Counted from the first letter of the stretch, positions 18,206 through 27,482 are shown. The stretch: 64,000 nt of DNA from Microbulbifer sp. YPW16 (GCF_021290385.1 NZ_CP089928.1:3924001-3988000); one strand, 5' to 3'. Numbers and translations: made by a program. The notes: generated by a model not told the origin, from the letters alone.

Positions 18206-19513
18206 TCAATAGGCCACATCAAACCCCAGCAGGATATAGGATTCCTTATCCAGGTGGCCGGTGAAGTACAGTCCCTGCTGGTCATTTGCTCCGAGAAAAT
18301 CGGCATTGATCTCGATGATTCCCTTGGCATTGCGCATAAAGTAATAGCTCGCAGTGAAGGTGAGGGTATCAATTTCAATGCCCTCGTAGATCGTATCGGT
18401 ATGGGCCAGGTCATTGGCGTCGGCGCTGTTGTACAGGAGTGAAAATGCCCAGCGATCGCTGGCGATATAGTCCAGGCCCAGGAAACCCCCGTGCCAGTCA
18501 TACTGTCGGTTGGGCCAGAGGATCGTATCGCCGATTTCCGGCTGCAGGAAATCATCCCAGCTGGTCCAGAGATACTGGGCATACCAGTGCGCCCTGTTGC
18601 CGATACTGCCGGAAAAGTCGACCCCGAGCATGGTTACATCCGAGTCTCGCTCGCCCCTGAACAGGCCCGCTGGACCGGTGGCGCTATCCCGTTTTCCCGA
18701 AAGCGCAAACAGTCCCGCGGACAGCGGCTCCTCATCAACACCCAGGCGGGCAAAGGCACTTTTTGAGTTGTTGTCATCAAAGAGGTTGTCCGGGCGGCGA
18801 TAGCCGGGACTGTTCACATTGAAGTTATCCGTGATGCCATTGCCATTGACCAGCCCCAGGGCCAGGTCAACCGGGCCAAATGACCGATCGAGTATCATGC
18901 CCCGCTCATAGGTGATACTGGCCATGCGGTACACCATAAAGTCTTGGAACGTGAGACGTACTTCCCGCGGAAACATCAGGTCTGATATCTGGAACTGGCC
19001 CAGCTGCAGGCCGACACCGGAGCTGAACAGGTCACTGTGGCGGATCCATGCGTCCTCGATGATCACTTCGCCGTTTTCTCCCTTTTCGGCGAAGATCGCG
19101 TAAAAGTAGTAGGTGAGGTTTTCACTGAGGGGCGCGCTGGAGAGCAGCTTTACCAGATAGGGCGCCTGGAAATCAGTATCCGCCTCTACACGCTTGCCGT
19201 TCAGTGGATCGATCGATTCACCCTCGCGCCCCTGGAAATACGCCTGGGCGCGCACGGCAAAAGGAACCTTCTCCGGCAGGGCCAGCAGGTTGTCCCCGGT
19301 ATCGACTGTTTTGTCGCGCCATGAGGGCAGGCGGTAGTTATTACCGGCGAACTCTTCACCGAAGGCATTCAGGCGGGGAAAAGCCGAGTGGCAGGCGGCG
19401 CAACTCATCTCGTACTGGCGGGCAAATACCGGAATTGCCCAGGCTCCGAGGGACTGCAGTAAACAGGCAAGCGCGACCGCGGGAACCAGTAGCCGCGCAG
19501 GGAGCAAAGGCAT
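18206..19513 (-). CDS. Outer-membrane barrel with N-terminal c-type haem motif
   Basis: A 435 aa exported protein with a signal peptide (residues 1-26) and, just after it, a single CxxCH c-type haem-binding motif (SCAACH, residues 37-42) in the context FARQYEMSC...AFPRLNAFGEEF. The remaining ~380 residues are rich in alternating amphipathic strands (YYFYAIFAEKGENGE, VGLQLGQFQISDL, WAFSLLYNSA) and end in an aromatic residue (GFDVAY), as outer-membrane barrels do. Related proteins are usually annotated as cytochrome c or porin-like proteins of unknown role. An electron-transfer or sensing role at the outer membrane is inference. The ATG at 19513 has a GGAG site. The gene is divergent from the BLUF gene. 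Confidence 0.75.
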   Translation of the reverse strand: MPLLPARLLVPAVALACLLQSLGAWAIPVFARQYEMSCAACHSAFPRLNAFGEEFAGNNYRLPSWRDKTVDTGDNLLALPEKVPFAVRAQAYFQGREGESIDPLNGKRVEADTDFQAPYLVKLLSSAPLSENLTYYFYAIFAEKGENGEVIIEDAWIRHSDLFSSGVGLQLGQFQISDLMFPREVRLTFQDFMVYRMASITYERGMILDRSFGPVDLALGLVNGNGITDNFNVNSPGYRRPDNLFDDNNSKSAFARLGVDEEPLSAGLFALSGKRDSATGPAGLFRGERDSDVTMLGVDFSGSIGNRAHWYAQYLWTSWDDFLQPEIGDTILWPNRQYDWHGGFLGLDYIASDRWAFSLLYNSADANDLAHTDTIYEGIEIDTLTFTASYYFMRNAKGIIEINADFLGANDQQGLYFTGHLDKESYILLGFDVAY

Positions 19514-19660
19514 GCGTGTTCTCCGAATAGTATTTAACTTCTGGAATCTAGTGCACCAGCGCCTCTTGTAAAGCGCGAGGGAAGAACTGTTTGCACTCCC
19601 GGGTAATCCACAGGGTGATTGCGCGCGTATGACGTCATTTGGGTTAAAGGGGGTGTCACC

Positions 19661-20140
19661 ATGTCTGAGCTGGTTAGGCTGATCTACGCCAGTCGCGCAG
19701 AGTTCGCGCCGGCTGATCCTGTACAGGGGGTTGAACCCAATGTCGGTCGCATACTTATGCAGAGTCGTCGCAACAACAAGCGTAGTGGAATTGGCGGTGT
19801 GTTGTACTTCGGCGACGGGCATTTCTTCCAGGTTCTTGAAGGAGAGCGCGAGGCGGTCAACAGGACTTATCAGCGCATCAGCGGCGATTCCCGCCACCGG
19901 CAGCTGACCATCCTGTCGGTGAACACAGCGGAAACGCGCCTGTTTGCCGACTGGTCGATGAAATATGTTCCCGCCGAGCAGTCGGTGCGGGAATTCCTGG
20001 CGGCCCGGGATTACCTGCGTTTTGCGCCGCTGCAATTCAGTGAGTCCGAGGCAAAGGAGCTGGCTCGCCTGTTCCACCGTGAGCACACGGGGCGGGAGCG
20101 CGCTGGCAGGTTCAGCTGGCGCAGGTTATTTGATTTCTGA
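19661..20140 (+). CDS. BLUF-domain blue-light photoreceptor
   Basis: BLUF domains bind FAD and sense blue light through a Tyr-Gln-Asn hydrogen-bond switch. All key residues are present at the right spacing: Tyr9 (LIYASR), Asn39 (RRNN), Gln57 (FFQVLEG), Trp98 and Met100 (DWSM). The BLUF domain spans about residues 4-100 of 159. The remaining ~55 residues are helical and hold no output enzyme, so this is a short-type BLUF that likely signals by protein interaction. The ATG at 19661 has an AAAGGGGG ribosome-binding site. It is divergent from the haem-motif barrel gene, with only 147 bp between the starts. Confidence 0.92.
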   Translation: MSELVRLIYASRAEFAPADPVQGVEPNVGRILMQSRRNNKRSGIGGVLYFGDGHFFQVLEGEREAVNRTYQRISGDSRHRQLTILSVNTAETRLFADWSMKYVPAEQSVREFLAARDYLRFAPLQFSESEAKELARLFHREHTGRERAGRFSWRRLFDF

Positions 20141-20182
20141 ACCGGTGTATCCCGGTGCCCGACATAACTGCGGCGTGCCGCG

Positions 20183-21508
20183 CTAGGGGGTGTGCTGTGC
20201 GGAAGCGCGGGCAATAAACCCCTGGTTTACCAGGCTGTCCGGTTTCAGTGCCAGTCGCTCATTGGCGAAGGCTTCCGCCAGTTCCCGGTTGCCACTGCGG
20301 ATGGCTGCCTCGGTGAGCGTCCAGTCGATGATATCCCGCTGTGCGTGGCTGCCACCGAAGGTATTGGCTATATAGCGGGCGCTGTGCAGGTGTTCCGTGG
20401 CCCGGTGATAGTCACCGTGCCAGAAGGCGATAAACCCTTCCACCAGGGGCAGGCCGGTCTGCCAGCCCCAGTGTGATACCTCCGCTTCGTTGTCCCTGCC
20501 GGCACGGAGGCTGTTGGTGATGTCTTCCGCCCTGCTGTCCTCCCCGGCACCGAGGTAAGCCATCACTGCATGCCAGTCGTTGAAGGGGTAGAGCCGGCCA
20601 TCCGCATGTTGTTCCCAGGCTTTCGCCAGCTCTTGCCAGCGGTCACCGACGTCGCAGCCACTGATGGACAGGCGCCATAGCAGGGCCGAGGCATCCACCA
20701 TATCCAGCGCCATATTACTTTTTTCACTGCGCACCGGGCCGTCATAGAGCGCCAGAGCCTCGTCCTGCTCGCCCAGGTCCAGGTGGTACAGTGCCCGGTG
20801 CCACCAGTTGTGCACCTTGAAGAAGTTTTCCTCCCCGGCCCAGAACGCTTCGCGGCTTTTCATCCATTCGATGCCGACTTCGGGACGGCCGGTCATTTCC
20901 AGTACATGGGCCACTGCGTGGTGGGCCCAGCAGTCGAAAGGTTCCAGCTCGATGGCGCTGTGGCCATATTCCTCCGCACGCAGGTAGTCGCCGGTTTCCT
21001 CGAGCCCGAAGGCATACATGCCCAGGAGGAGCGAGTAGCCCGGGATTTCCGCCGACCACAGGGGCAGGGCGCGGGCGAGCCGGTCGCGCAGGTCGCGGCT
21101 GTTGGCCCGGTAGAAGTCCACCAGGTGCCCACATTGCAGTGCCACCAGGTCGTGGGGGAAGCGCGCGCAGTGGTAATCCAGTGCCTCTGCGGCAGTGGTC
21201 CAGTAGCCCATCACCAGTTTTTCCAGGGCACTGAACAGGGATTCTTCACGGTCATTTATTGGCAGGTCGCGGGCGGCCAGCAGGGATTTCTGTGCCGCGA
21301 GATTGGCCGCCGGCTCAGTGGCCACAGCACAGAGGCCCGCCTGCAACAGGTGGGCCATGGCAAACTCCGGTGCCGCATGGATCGCCTTCTGCAACGGCTC
21401 CAGGGGGTCGCCATGATAGAGATTGAATGCGCGCAGTCCGGCCAGGTAATGTGGCATGGCCTCGTCTGTCGCACCGGAAACCGGGTATCCCTGTTCGTCG
21501 CTGGGCAT
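20183..21508 (-). CDS. Tetratricopeptide repeat protein, TTC38-like
   Basis: A 441 aa cytoplasmic helical-repeat protein resembling the TTC38 family, found in eukaryotes and some bacteria. Recognisable features are MPHYLAGLRAFNLYHGDPLEPLQKAI near the start and the diagnostic CWAHHAVAHVLEMTGRPEVGIEWM. The HNWWHRALYHLDLGEQDEAL segment follows, with further TPR-like helices to the end. No signal peptide or enzyme motif is seen. The biochemical role of this family is unknown. It has a CGGAG site 7 nt before the ATG. It is convergent with the BLUF gene, 42 bp apart. Confidence 0.85.
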   Translation of the reverse strand: MPSDEQGYPVSGATDEAMPHYLAGLRAFNLYHGDPLEPLQKAIHAAPEFAMAHLLQAGLCAVATEPAANLAAQKSLLAARDLPINDREESLFSALEKLVMGYWTTAAEALDYHCARFPHDLVALQCGHLVDFYRANSRDLRDRLARALPLWSAEIPGYSLLLGMYAFGLEETGDYLRAEEYGHSAIELEPFDCWAHHAVAHVLEMTGRPEVGIEWMKSREAFWAGEENFFKVHNWWHRALYHLDLGEQDEALALYDGPVRSEKSNMALDMVDASALLWRLSISGCDVGDRWQELAKAWEQHADGRLYPFNDWHAVMAYLGAGEDSRAEDITNSLRAGRDNEAEVSHWGWQTGLPLVEGFIAFWHGDYHRATEHLHSARYIANTFGGSHAQRDIIDWTLTEAAIRSGNRELAEAFANERLALKPDSLVNQGFIARASAQHTP

Positions 21509-21558
21509 GTTGCGCTCCGTCCTGTTCTGGATAATGTCGCGTATGGGGGCGGCGGGGC

Positions 21559-21765
21559 TCAGTGGTCATCCTGCCGGTGTTTACTGCGGCCTTTCCGCTG
21601 CTGGATCCAGCTGCCCAGGAGCCCGCCAATAAAACCGGCCACGGGGTACATGATGTAGGGCAGTACTCCCTTTCCCGCCCCCAGCAGGTCGACCAGGAGT
21701 GCAACGACCAGGCCGCCGGCGGCACCGCCGAGGGCCAGTCGCAATGGTCGCGGCATCACTCTCAT
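21559..21765 (-). CDS. Small membrane protein
   Basis: A 68 aa protein with two hydrophobic, glycine-rich helices (LALGGAAGGLVVALLVDLLGAG and YIMYPVAGFIGGLLGSW) and a basic tail. It begins 4 nt after the stop of the upstream exported-protein gene (21770-22558) and is followed by the TTC38-like gene, so the three may form one transcript. No family is recognised. The close spacing and codon bias support it as real. Confidence 0.65.
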   Translation of the reverse strand: MRVMPRPLRLALGGAAGGLVVALLVDLLGAGKGVLPYIMYPVAGFIGGLLGSWIQQRKGRSKHRQDDH

Positions 21766-21769
21766 GCAA

Positions 21770-22558
21770 TCAGTCTCCCTGTATCACGGCGTCGGGGACC
21801 AGGTAGGACTCCTGTTCACCAATATCCACGCGCCAGTTGTCTCCCTGTCGCTGCCACTGGACCTTTGCGGCGCCATTGGTGGAAAACCGGTTCTTGCGAA
21901 AGTACAGGATGCGCAGCACTGACGGATCCGCAGGGGAAATGGTCCAGATGGTTGCCTCGGGCCGGTGGCGGCGCACCCGGAATGGGCATGCGAGGCTGAA
22001 CTCGGCGTCGCCAACGGCACAGGTAAGCTTGCCGGCCGTATCGTATTCAAGCGGCCACTGGACGTCGCCCGTGGTGGGCGTGGCGGGAGTGCCCGCAGTG
22101 AGTGAAATGTCCAGGCTGAAGTTGGCAGTTTCGTCCCGCCGTGCGGCACTGGGCATCAGGTAAGCCTGGATGGTGTAGACACCGGATGAGGGCAGTACCT
22201 GGGAAAAACGATTGCCATGGGTGGAGCCGATAAACCTGGCGGCGTCCCCGGGACCCTTGCCCGGGGCGAAGATATTGAAGTAGTTGGCGGCATTATCGGT
22301 TTGCATTTCCACCGTCATGCGCTGCCCGGCACTCGCCTGTACGGTATAGAGCTCATAGGCCCGGCCCTTGATCGTCCCCTCTATGGTGGCGCCACTGTGG
22401 CCGGATTTGAACTGGATTGCATTGTCCGGCTGTTCTTCTGCCTGCACACATGGCAACAGTGTCCCGGCCAGGAAGCCAAACAGCAATGAAACAAATGTAT
22501 GCCAACGTGCCCCGCTACTGGCAGGGAAACAGGTCGGCCAGCAGGATTTGCAATGCAT
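21770..22558 (-). CDS. Exported protein of unknown function
   Basis: A 262 aa protein whose first ~40 residues end in a signal-peptide-like helix (FVSLLFGFLAGTLLPCVQA|EEQ). The middle (residues ~45-150) looks like a beta-sandwich pre-peptidase-type domain, with TIKGRAYELYTVQASAGQRMTVEM and SGVYTIQAYLM. The C-terminal ~90 residues hold DTAGKLTCAVGDAEFSLACPFRVRR and a WRVDIGEQESYLVPDAVI ending, resembling conserved exported proteins that follow such domains. The N-region before the signal helix is unusually long, so translation may start internally. No enzyme motif is seen. Confidence 0.65.
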   Translation of the reverse strand: MHCKSCWPTCFPASSGARWHTFVSLLFGFLAGTLLPCVQAEEQPDNAIQFKSGHSGATIEGTIKGRAYELYTVQASAGQRMTVEMQTDNAANYFNIFAPGKGPGDAARFIGSTHGNRFSQVLPSSGVYTIQAYLMPSAARRDETANFSLDISLTAGTPATPTTGDVQWPLEYDTAGKLTCAVGDAEFSLACPFRVRRHRPEATIWTISPADPSVLRILYFRKNRFSTNGAAKVQWQRQGDNWRVDIGEQESYLVPDAVIQGD

Positions 22559-22591
22559 TCCGTTATGCCCGAGTGAAGCTATTCCCTCAGT

Positions 22592-23026
22592 CTAATTCAT
22601 GTGCAGCGGCTGGTGATCTCCCAGCACATAGCGGACGAGATCCGCAGCATCCGTGAGCAGGCTGGCGCCCGCGATTACCAGGTAGATAAAGGCGTAAATG
22701 CGGAAAGGGCCGGAATATTCATCCCGCCAGAATTTTCCCAGCAGCCAGAAGTACACGGGTGTCCAGAAAAGCAGGTGCGTCACCCCGAGGAGCCGGACAT
22801 AACCGACCCAGTCATAGAGCCAGTTCATGGTCACGGCGGAAGCCACAAACGCCGCCAGGATTGCCAGGGCTTCGGGCCTGGCAGTGACGCCGCCTGTCGG
22901 CTTTTTCTTCAGGACAAAGAAAACCGCTGCCAGGTTGGTCAGTATCATCACCCGGAACCACCAGCGCAGCCATTCGGCTTCTGTTGCCGCGGCAGCGATC
23001 AGGTCCGGGGGCATGGTTTCATTCAT
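22592..23026 (-). CDS. Four-helix membrane protein of unknown function
   Basis: A 144 aa inner-membrane protein with four predicted transmembrane helices (around residues 25-40, 52-70, 78-97 and 108-130) separated by short loops. A segment LLGVTHLLFWTPVYFWLLGKFW is aromatic-rich. The C-terminal tail DAADLVRYVLGDHQPL is conserved-looking. Similar small proteins are common in Cellvibrionales genomes, but no function is known to me. It is a separate gene between the exported protein and the dehalogenase-like gene. Confidence 0.65.
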   Translation of the reverse strand: MNETMPPDLIAAAATEAEWLRWWFRVMILTNLAAVFFVLKKKPTGGVTARPEALAILAAFVASAVTMNWLYDWVGYVRLLGVTHLLFWTPVYFWLLGKFWRDEYSGPFRIYAFIYLVIAGASLLTDAADLVRYVLGDHQPLHMN

Positions 23027-23131
23027 GGGCCGTTACCGTGGTGTTTACCGCAGTAAAGCACACTGGCTGCTATCGTGACCTGCCAAGGCGGTCAGGCGCC
23101 TGATCGGTTCCCGCCTGTCCCGGGCGGATTA

Positions 23132-24049
23132 CTATCCCGGCGCTGTGGCGGTGGCGATTACCCGGCGTATGGCGGCAGCCAGCTCGCCGGGCACTTCCTC
23201 CTGGAGGAAGTGCCCGGCCTGTGTCTCGGTCACACGGGCATCGGGGAACAGCTCCAGGTTGCCGTGCAGGGCGCGACCGAGAATGGGATCGCGACAACCC
23301 CATACCAGCTCCACCGGGCCGCGGAAGTCCCGCGCCCAGCGGTCCACCAGTGCCAGCTGCGCGATTGTCGGGTGCTCGAGCCGGGTGGGCACCATGCGCG
23401 CCAGTGCCAGTGGCGCGGTCCGGTCGCGGAAGTGGCGGAGGGGATACCTGTAGGCGCGCATTTCCGCTGGCCCCAGGCTGGCGGGATTGCCCTGTACCTT
23501 CGGCAGCATGGGCATCGGGAAATTGAACAGGCGGAAGGCCAGGTCGGAGATCACCGGGCGGTTGGCAAAGCGGTGAAAGGGCGTCACCCGTGGTTGTTTC
23601 GTCGGCAGCCGCAGGGAGGTGTTGGCAAAAACCGCTCCGGCAATACGTTCCGGGTTCAGCGCCGCCGCCAGGCCGCTAACTGGCCCGCCCCAGTCCTGGC
23701 CGACGATTGTGATTTCCCGCAGGTCCAGTGCACGGATCAGTGCCGAGAGCTGGTGCCCGTGAAATTCCAGGGTGTGGATGGCTGGATCGCGGGGCTTGTC
23801 ACTGAAGCCCATGCCGATCAGGTCAGGCGCGATCACCCGCACCGGCTGCTGCAGTAGTTCCTCAATCACCTTGCGCCACAGGAAACACCACATGGGATTG
23901 CCGTGCTGCATCAGCACCACAGGGCCGGAACCTTGATCGACAAAGTGCATGCGATAGCCACCGCTGCTGAACATGCGGCGGCGGTAGGGAAGTTGCTCCG
24001 CCAGCCAGGCGGGCAGGGGCGGCGCTTCCGAAAACGGGAACTGTTCCAT
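23132..24049 (-). CDS. Haloalkane dehalogenase-like alpha/beta-hydrolase
   Basis: This 305 aa protein has an aspartate nucleophile, Asp119 in GQDWGG, in place of the usual serine. That is the mark of haloalkane dehalogenases, which hydrolyse carbon-halogen bonds. The halide-binding pair is present: Trp120 next to the nucleophile and Asn51 in QHGNPMW. Asp254 (GCRDPILG) and His280 (QAGHFLQEE) complete a plausible Asp-His-Asp triad, pointing to the HLD-I/III side of the family. The ATG at 24049 has a GAGGAG site 7 nt upstream; a GTG one codon earlier is less well spaced. No signal peptide is seen. The natural substrate is unknown, and some relatives are not dehalogenases. Confidence 0.83.
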   Translation of the reverse strand: MEQFPFSEAPPLPAWLAEQLPYRRRMFSSGGYRMHFVDQGSGPVVLMQHGNPMWCFLWRKVIEELLQQPVRVIAPDLIGMGFSDKPRDPAIHTLEFHGHQLSALIRALDLREITIVGQDWGGPVSGLAAALNPERIAGAVFANTSLRLPTKQPRVTPFHRFANRPVISDLAFRLFNFPMPMLPKVQGNPASLGPAEMRAYRYPLRHFRDRTAPLALARMVPTRLEHPTIAQLALVDRWARDFRGPVELVWGCRDPILGRALHGNLELFPDARVTETQAGHFLQEEVPGELAAAIRRVIATATAPG

Positions 24050-24222
24050 CACCGGACTCCTCGGGGGCTCGTTGTCATTATTGTGCCGTCAGTGAGTCAA
24101 GCTAGCACGGTGCAGGCAACGGGGAATTGACCGAATCGACTCCAGCGATAGACAAACAGGAACGCTTCACGGGCGTCGGCCTGCAACCCCGTATTGGGCT
24201 CGAGGGTCCGCGAGCGCGCCGG

Positions 24223-24729
24223 TTATTGTCGGTCAATGCGCTCCTGCAGCAGCGCTACCAGCTTTTCCGGTCGGCCGGGGGTCACCACCAGGGTGCGCTC
24301 GGGAAAGCGCAATATCACCGCTTTTGCCTGGTCCGTGGCGAACGCCCGGTAGCGGCCGATGTGCTTGTTCTGGAACAGGCCGATGTAGCCGAACAGTCCG
24401 CCGTTGCCAAATATCCGGATAGAACCCTGCATGGCGCCGGGATCGGCAACCACCTGCTGCAGTCCGTCGAGCGGCAGGCGCGTTTTCCACAATGGGCGAA
24501 TTACGTAGATGGCATCGCCTTTCAGGGTGAAGCCGCGGATGGCGAACAGTGTCGAGAGCGCCAGGATCGCCACCGGCAACCAGATGGAGACCCTGTAGAG
24601 GACGGGTGGGTCGGCCGGCGCCCGCGCCATCAGGATCAGTGGGATAGCCAGTAGCAACAGCACGGCGAGAGCGGTGAGCCATTTCAGCTGCCGGCTCCAG
24701 GGAGCATTGAATTGGTAGGGAATAGCCAT
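24223..24729 (-). CDS. Membrane protein with bacterial PH-like domain
   Basis: A 168 aa protein with two N-terminal transmembrane helices (WLTALAVLLLLAIPLILMA and VSIWLPVAILALSTLFAI). A C-terminal domain resembles bacterial PH/YcxB-type folds, with GFTLKGDAIYVIRPLWKTRLPLDGLQ and RTLVVTPGRPEKLVALLQ. The ATG at 24729 is 2 nt from the stop of the upstream MAPEG gene, which indicates a coupled operon. Its role is unknown; PH-like domains of this kind sit on the cytoplasmic membrane face. Confidence 0.72.
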   Translation of the reverse strand: MAIPYQFNAPWSRQLKWLTALAVLLLLAIPLILMARAPADPPVLYRVSIWLPVAILALSTLFAIRGFTLKGDAIYVIRPLWKTRLPLDGLQQVVADPGAMQGSIRIFGNGGLFGYIGLFQNKHIGRYRAFATDQAKAVILRFPERTLVVTPGRPEKLVALLQERIDRQ

Positions 24730-24730
24730 T

Positions 24731-25171
<441 letters not shown>

Positions 25172-25389
25172 AAAGATTCCTTATTGTTATGGCCTGCGTG
25201 ACGCGAATAACCTTGTACCATAGGTGTCCCATTCCAGTGACCCCGACAATTCGTGCAGGTAGAAAAGCATGCCAGCTCGCCGGGGGATGATGGCCGCGGG
25301 GTCCGGATCTTCGCTGGTGTTACGCTGTGCGCAGATTGTACTATTGTGACTGTGTTTTATTTTTTGGTTTCAAGGCAGAGGGCGCTGAA

Positions 25390-26280
25390 GTGAGCAGCAA
25401 AGTCGGTAATCGTGCGCTGGTTGTTGAGGGTGGTGCGATGCGCGGGATTTTTGCCGCCGGCGTCCTCGACGCATTTATTGAGTCCGACTTCCTGCCCTAC
25501 GACTTTGCCATCGGTGTGTCGGCGGGCTCCACCAACCTGATCGGTTACTTGGCGGGGGACCGGGGACGCAGCCGCAGGATCCTGCTCGACCACGCGCGGC
25601 GCTCGGACTTCATCAACTGGCGCCGCTACCTGAAAGGCGGCCACTTCTGCGATGTAAGCTGGCTCTGGCATGCGTCATTCGACGAGGTGCCGCTGAACGT
25701 CCAGCGCTACTACGACAATGCGATACCGCTCTACGCCGTGACTACCAACGTCAATACGGGCGAGGCCTGCTACCTGGAAGTATCGGCGGAGAATATGCAC
25801 GAGGTGTTCCCTGCGTCCTGTGCCATCCCGTTTGTATACCGGGAATTCCCGCAGGTAAACGGTGAGCCCATGACCGATGGCGGCCTGGCCGATTCCATTC
25901 CCGTGATCCGGGCCTACGAGATGGGCGCAACCGATATCACCGTGGTGCTGTCGCGGCCACTCGGATATCGCAAGCGCCTGACGCCCGCCCCGCAAATGCT
26001 AAAGCAGGTATTTCACGAGCACTCGCGGCTGTTCGAGTCGGTTCTGGAGCGCGCCGGACGCTACAACCGGGCGCTGGAGTTTATCGTCAACCCGCCGCAG
26101 GGGTGCCGGGTGTCAGTTATCGCACCACCGGAGGACTTCCCGGTGAAGCGTTTTACCCGCGAACCCGACCTGCTGGAACAGGGCTACCAGATGGGGCGCC
26201 TGCAGGCGCTCCAGCACCTGGGGCTGGCCTCGGCGTGTTCGTCCGTGGGAGATCAGCGCGACGTCGGCGGATCGCGGTAG
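25390..26280 (+). CDS. Patatin-like phospholipase (YjjU type)
   Basis: Patatin-like enzymes are serine lipid acyl hydrolases using a Ser-Asp dyad. This 296 aa protein has the oxyanion motif GGAMRG at residues 14-19, the nucleophile elbow GVSAGS with Ser44, and the catalytic aspartate in the DGG motif (TDGGLADS, Asp163). The overall form matches the YjjU group. A GTG start at 25390, with AGAGGG upstream, is preferred; an in-frame start at 25327 would add a cysteine- and aromatic-rich stretch not typical of the family. No signal peptide is seen. The 3' end overlaps the convergent DUF1415 gene by 28 bp. Confidence 0.9.
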   Translation: MSSKVGNRALVVEGGAMRGIFAAGVLDAFIESDFLPYDFAIGVSAGSTNLIGYLAGDRGRSRRILLDHARRSDFINWRRYLKGGHFCDVSWLWHASFDEVPLNVQRYYDNAIPLYAVTTNVNTGEACYLEVSAENMHEVFPASCAIPFVYREFPQVNGEPMTDGGLADSIPVIRAYEMGATDITVVLSRPLGYRKRLTPAPQMLKQVFHEHSRLFESVLERAGRYNRALEFIVNPPQGCRVSVIAPPEDFPVKRFTREPDLLEQGYQMGRLQALQHLGLASACSSVGDQRDVGGSR

Positions 26281-26837
26281 AAGAGGTAGGGGAACAGCCT
26301 GCGTTTCTGCTCCGGCGACAGCCCGCTGACCCTGCGGATATTCTGCTCGGGGATCGACTCCGGATCGGGATAGTTGGCCAGCACCCGCTCGATCGATTCT
26401 TCCCGGATCAGGTGCAGGATCGGGTAGGGGGCTCGATTGGTCAGGTTTTCTGCATCACCGGGGGCAGTGCCGGCGAACTGGTAATGGGGATGGAAAGTGG
26501 CCAGCTGGTAAATCCCGCTGTAGCCGTGCCGCTCGACCAGCCACTCTGCCAGGTCCAGGAACTGGTTGAAATCGGTAAACTCCTGCAAGTGGTGCGGGAT
26601 GACCAGGAGGGTGGTCTCCAGCTCCGCGGGCGACAGGGAATCCAGCCGTTCCATTTCCGCCAGCAGCTCCTGCATCAGGGCCTCGTCGGTCTCCGCCGCG
26701 CTGACTGCAAAGCGGACCTGGCCCGCGCGCATGGGCCTGCGTGCGAAAGGGCAGAGGTTCAGGCCTACCACTACGTCGGCAAGCCATTTCTCCACTGCCG
26801 CGATCACCGCCTCGCGATCGTCCAAGCCGCTTACCAC
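26253..26837 (-). CDS. DUF1415 family protein
   Basis: A 194 aa protein of the conserved gammaproteobacterial family DUF1415, function unknown. Diagnostic features are KWLADVVVGLNLCPFARRP near the start, LVIPHHLQEFTDFNQFLDLAEWLVE in the middle and TFHPHYQFAG...NRAPYPILHLIREESIE. The invariant Cys in NLCPF is present. A GTG start at 26837 overlaps the DUF2058 stop by 7 nt, so the two genes are coupled. Confidence 0.92.
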   Translation of the reverse strand: MVSGLDDREAVIAAVEKWLADVVVGLNLCPFARRPMRAGQVRFAVSAAETDEALMQELLAEMERLDSLSPAELETTLLVIPHHLQEFTDFNQFLDLAEWLVERHGYSGIYQLATFHPHYQFAGTAPGDAENLTNRAPYPILHLIREESIERVLANYPDPESIPEQNIRRVSGLSPEQKRRLFPYLFYRDPPTSR

Positions 26838-27367
26838 ATCAGGTCGTCGGGGATCTGGAACTCCGCGTAGGGATCGTCCTCGTCCACGGCACTGCTGTCT
26901 TCCGGCGGCTGCACCACCGCATCCGGGTTACGCTCGGCAATCTTCTCGGCTATCACCCGCGGTACCAGCTCGAACTTGTCGTCCAGGCCGACGATCATCA
27001 GGCGCCCGGCAGCGAGGTGGTCGCGCGCCGCCTCGCTGACATGGATGGTCTTGATCTTGCGCTCAAAGGTGAAGTTGTAAGCCACGTCCTCGCGGCCACG
27101 GGGCTGGCGGTTGCCCGCCACCATCTGGCGGATCTGGGCGGCAATGGCCTTTTCGTGGGCGGCTGCTTCGCGCTCGGCATTCAGCGCCCGGTCACGGGCC
27201 GCTTTCTCGGCCCGGGCCTGTTCCGCCGCTGCCCGGGCCTCGTTTTCCACCTGCTGGCCGGACTTCTTGGCCACTTTCTGTTGCTTGCGCTTTTCCTTGC
27301 TGACCTGTTTCGCTTTCTTGCTGTCGACGAGGCCGGCCTTGAGTAACTGGTCCTGGAGAGAGCTCAT
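26831..27367 (-). CDS. DUF2058 (YaiL-like) protein
   Basis: A 178 aa protein of the DUF2058/YaiL family, function unknown. E. coli YaiL is nucleoprotein-like. It opens with MSSLQDQLLKAGLVDSKKAK. A highly charged, probably coiled-coil region rich in Lys, Ala and Glu runs to about residue 85, then a globular part with YNFTFERKIKTIHVSEAARDHLAAGRLMIVGLDDKFELVP. The acidic tail ends in DDLMW. The reading overlaps the DUF1415 start. The composition could suggest RNA or ribosome association, but that is inference. Confidence 0.92.
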   Translation of the reverse strand: MSSLQDQLLKAGLVDSKKAKQVSKEKRKQQKVAKKSGQQVENEARAAAEQARAEKAARDRALNAEREAAAHEKAIAAQIRQMVAGNRQPRGREDVAYNFTFERKIKTIHVSEAARDHLAAGRLMIVGLDDKFELVPRVIAEKIAERNPDAVVQPPEDSSAVDEDDPYAEFQIPDDLMW

Positions 27368-27438
27368 GTGAATTCCGTGAGTGGTCCTGGGGATTTTCGG
27401 GGACTTTAAACTGATTCGGGCGCTAATGGCACCCTCTT

Positions 27439-27463
27439 GGGCGGCACCGCGCGGGTGCCACCC
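27439..27463 (-). terminator. Hairpin after the second AbgT gene
   Basis: An inverted repeat of GGGTGGCACC-type arms with one mismatch and a 5-nt loop lies about 20 bp downstream of the minus-strand AbgT stop. It has no strong T-run, so termination efficiency is uncertain, but the position fits a transcript end before the DUF2058 gene. Confidence 0.4.
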
Positions 27464-27482
27464 AGTGGATTTCTGGCTTGGC

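Noticed and set aside
19606..19616. DnaA-box-like TAATCCACA
   Set aside because: Single site with a mismatch and no origin-type context.
19514..20086. N-terminal extension of the haem-motif barrel gene, antisense to the BLUF gene
   Set aside because: The signal peptide and SD place the start at 19513, and the extension only mirrors BLUF codons.
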